Positions 1 to 7,379 of a stretch of 64,000 nt of DNA are shown here, one piece after another. How positions within the stretch are numbered: the first letter of the stretch is position 1; every line of letters starts with the position of its first letter. Below the pieces are notes generated by a model. The model worked only from the letters and a program-made list of their open reading frames with translations, was not told the DNA's origin and searched no databases. Origin of the DNA: Tenacibaculum pacificus (GTDB taxonomy: Bacteria; Bacteroidota; Bacteroidia; Flavobacteriales; Flavobacteriaceae); contig NZ_CP115917.1 of NCBI RefSeq assembly GCF_027941775.1, positions 602,001 through 666,000 of the forward strand, given 5' to 3'. The position numbers and the translations under genes were made by a program.

Positions 1-512
1 GTATCAGTTACTTCTCTAAGAGTCGTAACTATATTTTTTAAATTTTTGTTTTCACTACTATTTATAAGTTGTTTAGAATATTCATCAAAATAGTTAACAC
101 AAATAATGTCATCTGTTAGCTTTAATCTTTTATGATATTTTTTTGTTGCCTCATTAAGATTATTATAATCTATAATTATTCGATTTTCAGCGAGAGATCG
201 TTTTCTTTTCTCTTTAATTGTAATCCAAATATAATTGGTTAATTCTTTTTTTGAAAGACTTAATAATTCTAATTCTTCTATCGAAGTTATTGCTGTTAAA
301 TTTTCTTTTTGATAAGATAGATCTTTTATATATTTTGAATAAGCAATATGTGACTTTTCTTTATCAATATTGTAATATTTACATATCTGATCTTCAAACG
401 AAGAAACCATAGCTGTAATTAACCCATTATTTCTATTTGTAAACGGATTTTGTGCTATTAATACTTGAGTTATAAAAACCAAAAAAAATATGATTAAGTT
501 TTTTCTACTCAT
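1..512 (-). CDS. Secreted hypothetical protein, C-terminal part beyond window edge
   Basis: An ATG at 512-510 opens a frame that runs off the left edge after 170 codons without a stop. The first 20 or so residues are a clear signal peptide: MSRKN, a hydrophobic run (LIIFFLVFITQVLI), then AQ as a likely signal peptidase I site. The visible mature part is charged and mostly helical-looking (IEELELLSLSKKELTNY, a KEKRKRSLAENR stretch) and shows no motif I recognise. Its start overlaps the end of the methylmalonyl-CoA mutase small subunit gene by 8 bases (ATGAGTAG), so it is probably translated with that operon. In many flavobacteria the large mutase subunit follows the small one; whether it follows here cannot be seen. 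Function unknown. Confidence 0.7.
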   Translation of the reverse strand, partial: MSRKNLIIFFLVFITQVLIAQNPFTNRNNGLITAMVSSFEDQICKYYNIDKEKSHIAYSKYIKDLSYQKENLTAITSIEELELLSLSKKELTNYIWITIKEKRKRSLAENRIIIDYNNLNEATKKYHKRLKLTDDIICVNYFDEYSKQLINSSENKNLKNIVTTLREVTD

Positions 513-1854
513 TTTCTAACCTTTTTAGCTCTAACTTTTCAGTTAGTCTTTTTTGAATAATAGGAAGAATAAGTGTTTTATCATTTCTGATTTTTATAAA
601 AGGATAAAGAGATAATTTATTACTCATTAAATCTTTATTGTTTTGTATTTTATTAGAACCCACTAAAACTAATTCGCCAGCATCAAATTTTGCTTGTTCT
701 TTATCCGAAGAATCTTTAATTTTTCGTTGAATATTACCTTCTTTCAATTGTTTTAAAAAACCGCCACCTTTTTCGATTGTTTTAAATACGATTAAGGCAT
801 TTTGTGCTAGTTGTTTGGTAATTGATTCAATATAATAAGTACCATCAGCAAAGTTTTGAGCATCAGATAATTCACATTCCTGTTGTAAAATTAAAAGTTG
901 ATTTCTTGAAATTCGTTCTCCAAATTCATTAGAATGATGAAAAATATCATCATAAGAAATATTACTGATAGTATCAGCACCTCCTAAAATTGCGCTCATA
1001 CATTCTGATGTTGTACGAAGTATATTTACATTATAATCGTATAATGTTTTATTTCTTGATGTTGGTTTTACAAATAAATGTGCCTTATTATTAGTAATAT
1101 CGTACTCTTTTAAAAGTGCAGCCCATAAAATTCGGAAAGCTCTAAGTTTTGCTATTTCAAAAAAATAATTACTTCCTACTGAAAAGTTAAAATGAATTTG
1201 ATGTGCTATTTTATTTCCGAAATAATTTAAATATTCATTAGCATGTGCAAGGGTGTAAGCTAATTGTTGCGTGCTATTTGCACCCGCATTTTGATATATA
1301 GAAGTGTTAATACAAATAGCATTATCAGCACTTTCTATTATTTTTTTAAGTTCTTTAATTCCGTTACTAGAATTGCTAAACCAATTTCCTGTACTTGCTA
1401 AATTACCAATAAGATCAATATTAAAATAACAATTTTTTGAGTTTACAAATTTTGAAATTTCAATAATAAAATCAGGAGTTAAAAATTTAAAATTAAAGTA
1501 AAGTAAGGTGTTTTTTATATCGATATTTTTTAAAAGTGCTTTGTAATCAAAAGGAGTTTTCGCTTTAAACTCGATTGCTTTAGCACCTCTTTTTAAAGAG
1601 TCAATAGCAAAATAATTTGCTTTTTCTGCTTCTTCAATATAAATAGATTGACAAATAGTAAATCCTTTTTCAGGGGCATTTGTACTTATATTTGTTTGGT
1701 CTTCTTTAGTATAAAAGGGTTTAACGGTAATTCCTTCATCGGTTTTCCAGAGTAGCGTGTCATTATAGTCATCGCCTTTAAGGTCAACTTGAATTTTCTG
1801 CTTCCATTGAGCAGCGCTAATTTCTTGAAAATCGTTAAATAAATAATCACTCAT
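505..1854 (-). CDS. mutA: Methylmalonyl-CoA mutase small (beta) subunit
   Basis: 449 residues matching the small subunit of methylmalonyl-CoA mutase, the B12 enzyme that interconverts methylmalonyl-CoA and succinyl-CoA in propionate metabolism. Family hallmarks are the N-terminal FNDFQEISAAQWKQKIQVDLKG start, the (beta/alpha)8 region, and the conserved NAGANSTQQLAYTLAHANEY block near residue 190. There is no C-terminal cobalamin-binding Rossmann domain, as expected for the shortened non-catalytic flavobacterial beta subunit; catalysis and B12 binding belong to the large subunit, probably encoded beyond the left edge. The start codon shares one base with the stop of the upstream septum-formation gene (TAATG), and the stop overlaps the next gene, so the operon is tightly coupled. 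Confidence 0.93.
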   Translation of the reverse strand: MSDYLFNDFQEISAAQWKQKIQVDLKGDDYNDTLLWKTDEGITVKPFYTKEDQTNISTNAPEKGFTICQSIYIEEAEKANYFAIDSLKRGAKAIEFKAKTPFDYKALLKNIDIKNTLLYFNFKFLTPDFIIEISKFVNSKNCYFNIDLIGNLASTGNWFSNSSNGIKELKKIIESADNAICINTSIYQNAGANSTQQLAYTLAHANEYLNYFGNKIAHQIHFNFSVGSNYFFEIAKLRAFRILWAALLKEYDITNNKAHLFVKPTSRNKTLYDYNVNILRTTSECMSAILGGADTISNISYDDIFHHSNEFGERISRNQLLILQQECELSDAQNFADGTYYIESITKQLAQNALIVFKTIEKGGGFLKQLKEGNIQRKIKDSSDKEQAKFDAGELVLVGSNKIQNNKDLMSNKLSLYPFIKIRNDKTLILPIIQKRLTEKLELKRLENE

Positions 1855-2171
1855 TATTTGGGTATCGTATCAAATTCTATAATATAAATATCTTCATTTT
1901 CCTTTTTCATCAAGTATCTTTCACGAGCGTAACGTTGTAGTTGAATAGGTGTTTGAAGTTTTTCAATAGTTTTTTTATCTTTTTTGATTTTTTCTTCATG
2001 ATATTCTATCCAAACTTCTAGTTTATCAATTTCTTTATTAAACTCTCTATGTGTAAGGTAAGAATTTTCATCAAAAAAAAGCATCCAAATAACAAATACA
2101 GTTAAAATAATTACATAAATATTTGTTGCTATTTTAAAAGGTAGTTTATTTTTTATCGATCTTAAGTTCAT
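1854..2171 (-). CDS. Septum formation initiator family protein (FtsB/DivIC-like)
   Basis: 105 residues with the architecture of FtsB/DivIC cell-division proteins: a short cytoplasmic N-terminus, one membrane helix (about residues 14-33, IATNIYVIILTVFVIWMLFF), then a periplasmic coiled coil (about 42-75, rich in E/K at heptad spacing) and a small C-terminal domain containing ARERYLMKKENEDIYIIEF, a typical FtsB-family signature. These proteins join FtsL and FtsQ/DivIB at the septum. It lies 2 bases after udk and shares one base with mutA, which is the usual flavobacterial neighbourhood. Family assignment is firm; whether it acts as FtsB or DivIC cannot be told from sequence alone. Confidence 0.9.
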   Translation of the reverse strand: MNLRSIKNKLPFKIATNIYVIILTVFVIWMLFFDENSYLTHREFNKEIDKLEVWIEYHEEKIKKDKKTIEKLQTPIQLQRYARERYLMKKENEDIYIIEFDTIPK

Positions 2172-2173
2172 AA

Positions 2174-2788
2174 TTATAGACGATTACTAATTACAGTTCT
2201 AACAATATCGATAGCTACAGTATTATATTTATCATTAGGAATAATAATATCTGCATATGTTTTTGTAGGTTCAATAAATTGTTGATGCATTGGTTTGAGT
2301 GTATCTTGATATCTACTTAAAACTTCATCAATATCTCTTCCTCTTTCTTTGATGTCTCTACGAATACGTCTTATTAAACGTTCGTCAGCATCAGCATGTA
2401 CAAAAATTTTTATATCACAAAGATTTCTTAGTTCTTTACTGTTAAATATTAAAATTCCTTCAATAATAATTACTTTTTTAGGAAGTGTTTTTATAGTGTC
2501 ATTAGTTCTGTTATGAGTTTCAAAAGAATAAATTGGTTGTTGAATAGTTTTATTATTCTTTAAATCTTTTAGATGAGTTACAAGTAAATTGAAATCTATA
2601 GATTTAGGGTGATCGAAGTTTATTTTTGCACGTTCTTCATAGTTTAAATTATCTGTTTTACTATAATAAGAATCTTGTGAGAGTAGGCAAACTTCGTTTT
2701 TAGGGAGTTCGTTTATTATTTGGTTTACAACGGTTGTTTTTCCACTACCAGTTCCGCCAGCTATACCTATTATAAATATATTCTTCAT
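2174..2788 (-). CDS. udk: Uridine kinase
   Basis: 204 residues, normal length for uridine kinase, which phosphorylates uridine and cytidine with ATP or GTP in pyrimidine salvage. The P-loop GGTGSGKT is at residues 11-18, followed by SQDSYY (acidic/aromatic nucleoside site), FDHPKSIDF, the VIIIEGILIF Walker B-like strand and the RRIRRDIKERGRD lid segment, all characteristic of the Udk/PRK family. It is the first gene of the four-gene minus-strand operon, and a terminator at 2842-2873 separates it from the upstream tRNA gene. Confidence 0.96.
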   Translation of the reverse strand: MKNIFIIGIAGGTGSGKTTVVNQIINELPKNEVCLLSQDSYYSKTDNLNYEERAKINFDHPKSIDFNLLVTHLKDLKNNKTIQQPIYSFETHNRTNDTIKTLPKKVIIIEGILIFNSKELRNLCDIKIFVHADADERLIRRIRRDIKERGRDIDEVLSRYQDTLKPMHQQFIEPTKTYADIIIPNDKYNTVAIDIVRTVISNRL

Positions 2789-2841
2789 GTAGTTTTTTTA
2801 AAATCTATGATGAAAGCAAATTTAGTAAAATAACTGCATAA

Positions 2842-2873
2842 AAAAAGTGTTAACTTTTCAGTTAACACTTTTT
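2842..2873 (-). terminator. Rho-independent terminator after tRNA-Thr
   Basis: Perfect 13-bp inverted repeat AAAAAGTGTTAAC / GTTAACACTTTTT with a 6-base loop, just downstream of the tRNA on the minus strand. The A/T-rich flanks give a U run in both directions. Confidence 0.85.
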
Positions 2874-2874
2874 G

Positions 2875-2949
2875 AGCCAATGGAGGGACTCGAACCCACG
2901 ACCTGCTGATTACAAATCAGCTGCTCTAGCCAGCTGAGCTACATCGGCT
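2875..2949 (-). tRNA. tRNA-Thr (anticodon TGT)
   Basis: 75-base cloverleaf on the minus strand. The 7-bp acceptor stem AGCCGAT / ATTGGCT contains one G-T pair, the D-arm is GTAGCTCAGCTGGCTAGAGC, the anticodon loop is TTTGTAA (TGT, reading ACA and other Thr codons), and the T-arm contains GGGTTCGAGTCCC. The 3' CCA is not encoded. Confidence 0.97.
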
Positions 2950-2969
2950 TGTATGCCTTAAAGACACTG

Positions 2970-3001
2970 CAAATATATATCCTTTTTAAGAAGTGACAAA
3001 A
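2970..3001 (-). promoter_or_regulatory. Bacteroidota-type promoter of tRNA-Thr
   Basis: On the minus strand TTTTG (3001-2997), a 19-base spacer, then TATATTTG (2977-2970). This matches the TTTG / TAnnTTTG consensus and sits about 20 bases upstream of the tRNA 5' end. Confidence 0.8.
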
Positions 3002-3197
3002 TTTTTTTTCACTTTTTTTCACTTTTTTTAAATAAATTTAGTTAACTTACTAGTTTTTAAAATTTTATATTTTTAAGAAAAATGAATATTTTTTATTTTT
3101 TTATAAGGAAATGATATTTTTCACTTCTTTTTTTGAATTTAAGAAATCATTAACCTCATGTAAAAATAGAATTTAATAAAGAATTCGTTATTAAAAC

Positions 3198-3230
3198 AAA
3201 AAAGCTCTAGTTTTTAGCTAGAACTTTTTT
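3198..3230 (-). terminator. Rho-independent terminator of the 76-aa gene
   Basis: Inverted repeat AAAAAAGCTCTAG / CTAGAACTTTTTT with one mismatch and a 7-base loop, ending in a T run on either strand. It lies about 90 bases past the stop of the small minus-strand gene. Confidence 0.7.
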
Positions 3231-3317
3231 CAAAAATAAATATTATTAAGAATAATATTTTAAAAAATATTATCCTATATATACGGTAAACAAAATTTGT
3301 TTACTGTTGTAATAAAT

Positions 3318-3548
3318 TTAAGCAGTTAAAGGTTTTCCTTTTAATCGTTTTTCAATTCTTTGTTTTACTACTGTTAATCGTTTCATAGCATCCATTAAGG
3401 CACTATCTTTCGTTTCTTTATATACTTCGTTTATTTCTAGTATTAAAGATTTTACTTCTCTTGAAGCTAATATTCTATCACTAGTAGTAATAAATTTGAA
3501 TTTTCTGTGTTCAAATTCGTCTGCTTTACTAATTAATTCTGAATTCAT
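3318..3548 (-). CDS. Small conserved-looking hypothetical protein
   Basis: 76 residues with no signal peptide or membrane helix. The sequence is highly charged and predicted mostly helical: FEHRKFKFITTSDRILASREVKSLILEINEVYKE followed by a basic end, RLTVVKQRIEKRLKGK. Codon use looks like neighbouring genes, and the frame has its own candidate promoter and terminator, so I think it is real. I do not recognise the family. It stands alone between tRNA-Thr and a divergent lipoprotein gene. Confidence 0.7.
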   Translation of the reverse strand: MNSELISKADEFEHRKFKFITTSDRILASREVKSLILEINEVYKETKDSALMDAMKRLTVVKQRIEKRLKGKPLTA

Positions 3549-3967
3549 AAAATACCTACTTATGTTTAATTAAATTATCCTTTAAATTTTAGTCTGGTAA
3601 TTGATTTTTGGTTTTATACAAAAGGGTCAAAACATAAAATAAAATGGGCGACAAATATATCTAATCTTTTTGTAATCTATAATAAAAACATCAAATTGTT
3701 TTATTTATTTATAAAATTTATTTATATAGTTCATTAAAATTTAATTTCCCACTTTCATCAATTAATAGATGTAATTTCTTAAGTTAAATATAGTAAATAT
3801 TTATGTAAACGCCAAGTTTATTAGTGAAATTTTAACATAATACCGTTGTTTTCTTGTTAATATTGTGTGTTATTTGATTAAATAACTATGAATAAAGCAT
3901 TTTAAAGATGTGTTAGTTTATTTTTTTATGTAAAACATCTAATAATTTGTTTAAAATTATAAATTCC
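3549..3967. other. AT-rich intergenic region between divergent genes
   Basis: About 420 bases, very AT-rich, with no plausible gene on either strand. The one recognisable element is a TATATTTG -7-like box on the minus strand (3652-3659), which would give the 76-aa gene an unusually long leader of about 100 bases. I see no clear promoter for the plus-strand lipoprotein gene. Confidence 0.6.
3652..3659 (-). promoter_or_regulatory. Candidate -7 promoter element for the 76-aa gene
   Basis: TATATTTG on the minus strand matches TAnnTTTG. No TTTG is found at the expected -33 position, so support is moderate. It is about 100 bases upstream of the start codon. Confidence 0.4.
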
Positions 3968-4573
3968 ATGAAAAATATTTTGTTATTAATTTTTATATTA
4001 ACCCTTTGCTCCTGTATAGATAAAGGGAAAAGAACTGTTTTTGGTGATTCAGATTATCAAAAGGAATTGAACGCTACTTTTAAAGATGCTTCAAAATCTC
4101 CCTTAACAAAAAAAGGATTAAAAAAATTTAAAGGATTAGATTTTTTCCCTATTCTAGCTAAATATAAGGTTGTTGCAAAAATAATTAAAACAGCAGATGC
4201 ACCTACTTTTAGTTTTCCGACAACTACAGATAGGGTCGTGATGTATAAAAAATATGGTGTAGTTTATTTTTCTATTGATAAAAAAGATTTTGAGTTAGCT
4301 ATTTATCAAGAGGAAAACCCGAAACTTACGTATATGAATAACTTGTTTTTACCATTTTTAGATAAAACAAACGGTAAAACTAGTTATGAAGGTGGTCGTT
4401 TTATAGATGTTTTAACAACAGATGAAACCGAAAACGGAACAATTATTATTGATTTTAACGAAGCTTATAATCCTTATTGTGTATATAGTAATAGATATTC
4501 GTGCCCTATTACTCCAAGAGAAAATTATTTAGATATTGAAATTAAAGCTGGAGTAATGGCTTATAAAAAATAA
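3968..4573 (+). CDS. Putative lipoprotein, unknown function
   Basis: I place the start at the ATG at 3968 (201 residues) because it begins a good lipoprotein signal (MKNILLLIFILTLCSC); an ATG 21 bases upstream would add a less typical N-terminus. A Cys at residue 14 or 16 would be the lipidated residue. The mature part is mixed alpha/beta, containing KRTVFGDSDYQKELNATFKDAS near the N-terminus. Near the C-terminus, IIIDFNEAYNPYCVYSNRYS and CPITPRENYLDIEIKAG resemble DUF1684-type proteins, whose conserved core has N-P-x-C and C-P-x-P-x-x-N. The DUF1684 link is from memory of the motif and not certain. It is monocistronic, with a strong terminator just after it. Confidence 0.75.
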   Translation: MKNILLLIFILTLCSCIDKGKRTVFGDSDYQKELNATFKDASKSPLTKKGLKKFKGLDFFPILAKYKVVAKIIKTADAPTFSFPTTTDRVVMYKKYGVVYFSIDKKDFELAIYQEENPKLTYMNNLFLPFLDKTNGKTSYEGGRFIDVLTTDETENGTIIIDFNEAYNPYCVYSNRYSCPITPRENYLDIEIKAGVMAYKK

Positions 4574-4580
4574 TTTTAAT

Positions 4581-4611
4581 AAGCCTGTATTTTAAAATAC
4601 AGGCTTGTTTT
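4581..4611. terminator. Bidirectional terminator
   Basis: Perfect 26-base palindrome (AAGCCTGTATTTT and its complement) followed by GTTTTT on the plus strand. It lies between the convergent lipoprotein gene and the crotonase-like gene and probably serves both. Confidence 0.85.
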
Positions 4612-5315
4612 TATCTTGTAGGAGGATGTAAACCTTCTTTTATATCTTCTGCGATTGCTTCTTCTAAAGATATTAAATGAGTTTCTCTAACTTTTAATTT
4701 TGTAGCAGTGTGTGCTTTTGGGTTTAATTTTGAAAACATTTTAGCAATTTTAATTGCAGTTGGTAATAAATGATTTTCAGGAACTACTTTATCTAAAAAA
4801 CCTGCTGTAACTGCATTTTCTGGAGAATACATTTCTGCATTATTTACACTACGGTTAACATAAGTAGGAGTTAAGCGTCCTTTTGCCAATTGGATACCTG
4901 CATTATGCATTGCCATTCCTATCATAACTTCATTAAAACCTATCTTAAAATCACCTTCTGTACCAATTCTATAATCTGAAGAAAGTAATAAAAAAGCTCC
5001 TTTTGCAATTGCATGACCCGTACAGGCTACAATTATCGGATAAGGAAAAGATAACATTCTGTGTGATAATCGAGATCCTTTAGTTACCAGTTCTAAGGCT
5101 GACTCTGCTGATGTTGTCACGCTTTTTAAATCATATCCAGCTGAAAAAACACCTGGTTGACCTGTTAAAATGACTACTTTTTTTTCTTGTTCAGCTTTAT
5201 CTAATAATAGATTTAACGAATCAATTACTTCGTGAGATATTGCATTTACTTTTCCGTTGTTAAGCGTAATAATTACGTAATTTTCTGCGGATGTGTATTG
5301 TGTTAATTCATTCAT
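4611..5315 (-). CDS. Enoyl-CoA hydratase/isomerase (crotonase) family protein
   Basis: 234 residues with the crotonase fold. The two oxyanion-hole segments are visible: FSAGYDLK (57-64) and GHAIAKGAF (100-108). Of the two catalytic glutamates of true enoyl-CoA hydratases only the second is present (Glu128 in FKIGFNEVMIG); the position of the first falls in AFLLLSSD, with no acid. That pattern is known from delta3-delta2-enoyl-CoA isomerases and other non-hydratase crotonases, so isomerase or another acyl-CoA reaction is more likely than hydration. It is followed 3 bases later by crcB on the other side of its start (crcB stop at 5319), so the two are probably co-transcribed. Confidence 0.88.
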   Translation of the reverse strand: MNELTQYTSAENYVIITLNNGKVNAISHEVIDSLNLLLDKAEQEKKVVILTGQPGVFSAGYDLKSVTTSAESALELVTKGSRLSHRMLSFPYPIIVACTGHAIAKGAFLLLSSDYRIGTEGDFKIGFNEVMIGMAMHNAGIQLAKGRLTPTYVNRSVNNAEMYSPENAVTAGFLDKVVPENHLLPTAIKIAKMFSKLNPKAHTATKLKVRETHLISLEEAIAEDIKEGLHPPTR

Positions 5316-5318
5316 TAT

Positions 5319-5690
5319 TTAAATAAATTTAGTTAGAAATATTCCTGTAAAAACGGCTAAAAAACCTAAAGTAAAACTAGCAATCGTATAAAAGGCAAAT
5401 GTTGTGAAATCGCCAGATTTTAAAAAAGCATGATTTTCATAAGCAAAGCTTGAAAAAGTAGTAAAACCTCCACAAAATCCCGTTGCTATTAATAAGGTAT
5501 GGTTTTGAGTTATAGCTTCATTTTTAGCTGCCAAACCTAATATTATGCCAATAATTAGACTACCTAATATATTAGCTGTAAAAGTACCATAAGGAATTCC
5601 TGTTTGTTGATTATTTAAAAGTTTTCCTATTAAAAACCTTAAAACACTTCCAAATCCACCTCCTATAAAAACGAGTAATAGTTGTTTCAT
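5319..5690 (-). CDS. crcB: Fluoride efflux channel CrcB/FluC
   Basis: 123 residues if started at the ATG at 5690 (MKQLLLVFIGGGFGSVLRF), which is the family-typical N-terminus; an upstream in-frame ATG would add nine residues and overlap the terminator region. Four membrane helices and the Fluc signatures are present: GGGFGSVLRFLIG, TFTANILGSLIIG with the pore Asn, and GFCGGFTTFSSFAYE with the TFSSF box. It exports fluoride ions as a dual-topology dimer. I looked for a fluoride riboswitch in the short leader and found none. The gene lies upstream of the crotonase-like gene on the same strand. Confidence 0.94.
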   Translation of the reverse strand: MKQLLLVFIGGGFGSVLRFLIGKLLNNQQTGIPYGTFTANILGSLIIGIILGLAAKNEAITQNHTLLIATGFCGGFTTFSSFAYENHAFLKSGDFTTFAFYTIASFTLGFLAVFTGIFLTKFI

Positions 5691-5707
5691 ATACTTGCTA
5701 AAATAAT

Positions 5708-5734
5708 AAAACCTCACTGAAATAATGAGGTTTT
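5708..5734 (-). terminator. Terminator after the DoxX-like gene
   Basis: Inverted repeat AAAACCTCA / TGAGGTTTT with a 9-base loop, between the DoxX-like gene and crcB. Confidence 0.7.
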
Positions 5735-5758
5735 GTATTTTTAAAATGTAGGATATTA

Positions 5759-6733
5759 TTATTTTAAAGTAACATCATCTGCATCTGTCCAATTCCATTT
5801 ACCAACAATTATTCCTTTTTCAACGGTAACAATCCCAGGGTTTGCTCTGATTACTGTTTTTAAAGCAGTTTCATCACAAAAACCAAAAGTATAAGGTAGG
5901 TTAAATTCTTTTTGAGTTGCTGCTAAGTTTTCAATATAAGAAGCTGATAATACATAAACTTCATAACCTTTAGCTTTGGCATTTGCAGCTACTTTTGCTA
6001 TTGCTGTAATTCCTTCTTTTTCAGTTTTATCAAAATTATACATTAAAAGAAGCATTGCTTTTTCTTTAGCTAACATACTTTCAAGTAAATCTCCATCATC
6101 TGTTTCAATCATAAAATCATGAATTGGAGGTATTTCATCACTATCATCTTTGTACTTCATACCTTCAGCAATATCAGTGCCTATAGCGTAGGCTCTAAAA
6201 TCAATAATAGGTAAATGATTTAAAACATGATATACAACAGCCAGTGAAAGTAATACAGATATATAAGTTGTTACAGCACTTATTTTATTAGAAATAATAG
6301 GCTTTATGTATTTTAATCCAACAATTAAAATAACGATAAAAACCATAAAGACCACATTTTTATAAAAAGTTTCTTTAGGAGTTAGTTTTAAAGCATCACC
6401 AAAACACCCACAATCTGTTACTTTGTTATAGGTATATGAATACCAAGTTAAAAATAAGAAAACTAAATTTAGGCTAAACAAGCTCCAAACTGTAAGTTTA
6501 GGTTTGTAGCCAACTAAAAGCATTACACCTAAAACTAATTCAACAACAATTAATAGAATAGAAAAAGGTAATGTATAAGGAATTAAAAATTCCATATTTA
6601 ATACGCCTTCACTAAAATATTCTTGAAATTTATATTGAGAACCTATAGGATCTACGAGTTTTACAAATCCTGAATAAATAAATAAAAGACCAACTAATAT
6701 TCTTGAAATATGTGTTAAAAGTTTTAAAATCAT
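5759..6733 (-). CDS. DoxX/MauE-like membrane protein with C-terminal thioredoxin-like region (BT_3928 type)
   Basis: 324 residues. The N-terminal ~160 residues hold four membrane helices of the DoxX/MauE type, starting HISRILVGLLFIYSGFVKLVDP and including the conserved DCGCFGDALKLTP loop (Cys-Gly-Cys). The C-terminal half is soluble and looks like a thioredoxin fold without a CxxC (KEKAMLLLMYNFDK, SASYIENLAATQKEFNLPYTFGFCDETALKTVIRANPGIV). This two-part build is typical of the BT_3928 family in Bacteroidota; a role in thiol/redox handling at the membrane is plausible but unproven. It follows the DUF1599 gene by 16 bases, in the usual neighbourhood with folP and cdaA. Confidence 0.85.
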   Translation of the reverse strand: MILKLLTHISRILVGLLFIYSGFVKLVDPIGSQYKFQEYFSEGVLNMEFLIPYTLPFSILLIVVELVLGVMLLVGYKPKLTVWSLFSLNLVFLFLTWYSYTYNKVTDCGCFGDALKLTPKETFYKNVVFMVFIVILIVGLKYIKPIISNKISAVTTYISVLLSLAVVYHVLNHLPIIDFRAYAIGTDIAEGMKYKDDSDEIPPIHDFMIETDDGDLLESMLAKEKAMLLLMYNFDKTEKEGITAIAKVAANAKAKGYEVYVLSASYIENLAATQKEFNLPYTFGFCDETALKTVIRANPGIVTVEKGIIVGKWNWTDADDVTLK

Positions 6734-6749
6734 GCTTAAAGTTTTTAGG

Positions 6750-7295
6750 TTAATTATCTAGTTTTGAGTGATGAATTAATGCAAAAATAGCATAATTAAT
6801 CATGTCTTGGTAATTTGCATCAATTCCTTCAGAAACCAAAGTTTTTCCGTGATTATCTTCAATTTGTTTTACGCGAAGTAATTTTTGAAGAATTAAATCA
6901 GTTAAAGATGAAATTCGCATTTCTCTCCAAGCTTCTCCATAATCATGGTTTTTATTTTCCATTAATTCTTTGGTGATTTTTACATGTTTATCATATAAAA
7001 TGGTTGCCTGATTGGTATTTAAATCTGGTTGTTCAATAACACCTAATTCTAATTGAATTAACGCCATTATTGAATAATTAATGATACCTATAAATTCTGG
7101 TTTTTCGCCTTCATCTACTTTACGTTCAGTATTTTCTTGTAATTGACGGATGCGTTGCGCTTTAATAAATAGTTGATCGGTTAATGATGGAAGCCTTAAA
7201 ATTCTCCAAGCACTTCCGTAATCACTCATTTTTTTGATAAACAAACTTCTACATTCTTCTATAACGGCATCATATTGTTTGGAGGTGTTCTGCAT
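6750..7295 (-). CDS. DUF1599 (Nmad1-type) domain protein, internally duplicated
   Basis: 181 residues made of two similar modules of about 70-80 residues. Both carry DYG-x-AWR, then R-x-x-SLTD, K-x-x-R-x-x-Q-x-E, and a final (I/M)INY-x-(I/M)-x-ALI; they span roughly residues 20-85 and 108-175. This is the DUF1599 family, also called nucleotide-modification-associated domain 1. Its role in free-living flavobacteria is unknown, although its constant place beside folP hints at nucleotide or pterin metabolism (inference). It is divergent from folP; a TACTTTTG box (7320-7327, minus) is a candidate -7 element. Confidence 0.88.
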   Translation of the reverse strand: MQNTSKQYDAVIEECRSLFIKKMSDYGSAWRILRLPSLTDQLFIKAQRIRQLQENTERKVDEGEKPEFIGIINYSIMALIQLELGVIEQPDLNTNQATILYDKHVKITKELMENKNHDYGEAWREMRISSLTDLILQKLLRVKQIEDNHGKTLVSEGIDANYQDMINYAIFALIHHSKLDN

Positions 7296-7319
7296 CTTTT
7301 TTATTTAAAAGTAATCCAT

Positions 7320-7327
7320 CAAAAGTA
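7320..7327 (-). promoter_or_regulatory. Candidate -7 element for DUF1599/DoxX operon
   Basis: TACTTTTG on the minus strand fits TAnnTTTG, 25 bases upstream of the start codon. No TTTG is seen at -33. Confidence 0.4.
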
Positions 7328-7379
7328 GTAAATATTACAAGCTTTTCATTTATTTTTACTTTGAAATTTATGATTTATA

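Larger units (their letters stand above)
2950..3317. other. Intergenic region with tRNA promoter and one terminator
   Basis: A 368-base AT-rich gap with no plausible gene. It holds the tRNA-Thr promoter (2970-3001) and the terminator of the 76-residue gene (3198-3230). The rest is A/T runs, including two close copies of TTTTTTTCACTTTTTTT near 3001-3030. Confidence 0.7.

Noticed and set aside
5691..5760. Possible fluoride riboswitch before crcB
   Set aside because: The leader after the DoxX terminator is too short and lacks the conserved GGCGATG-type core.
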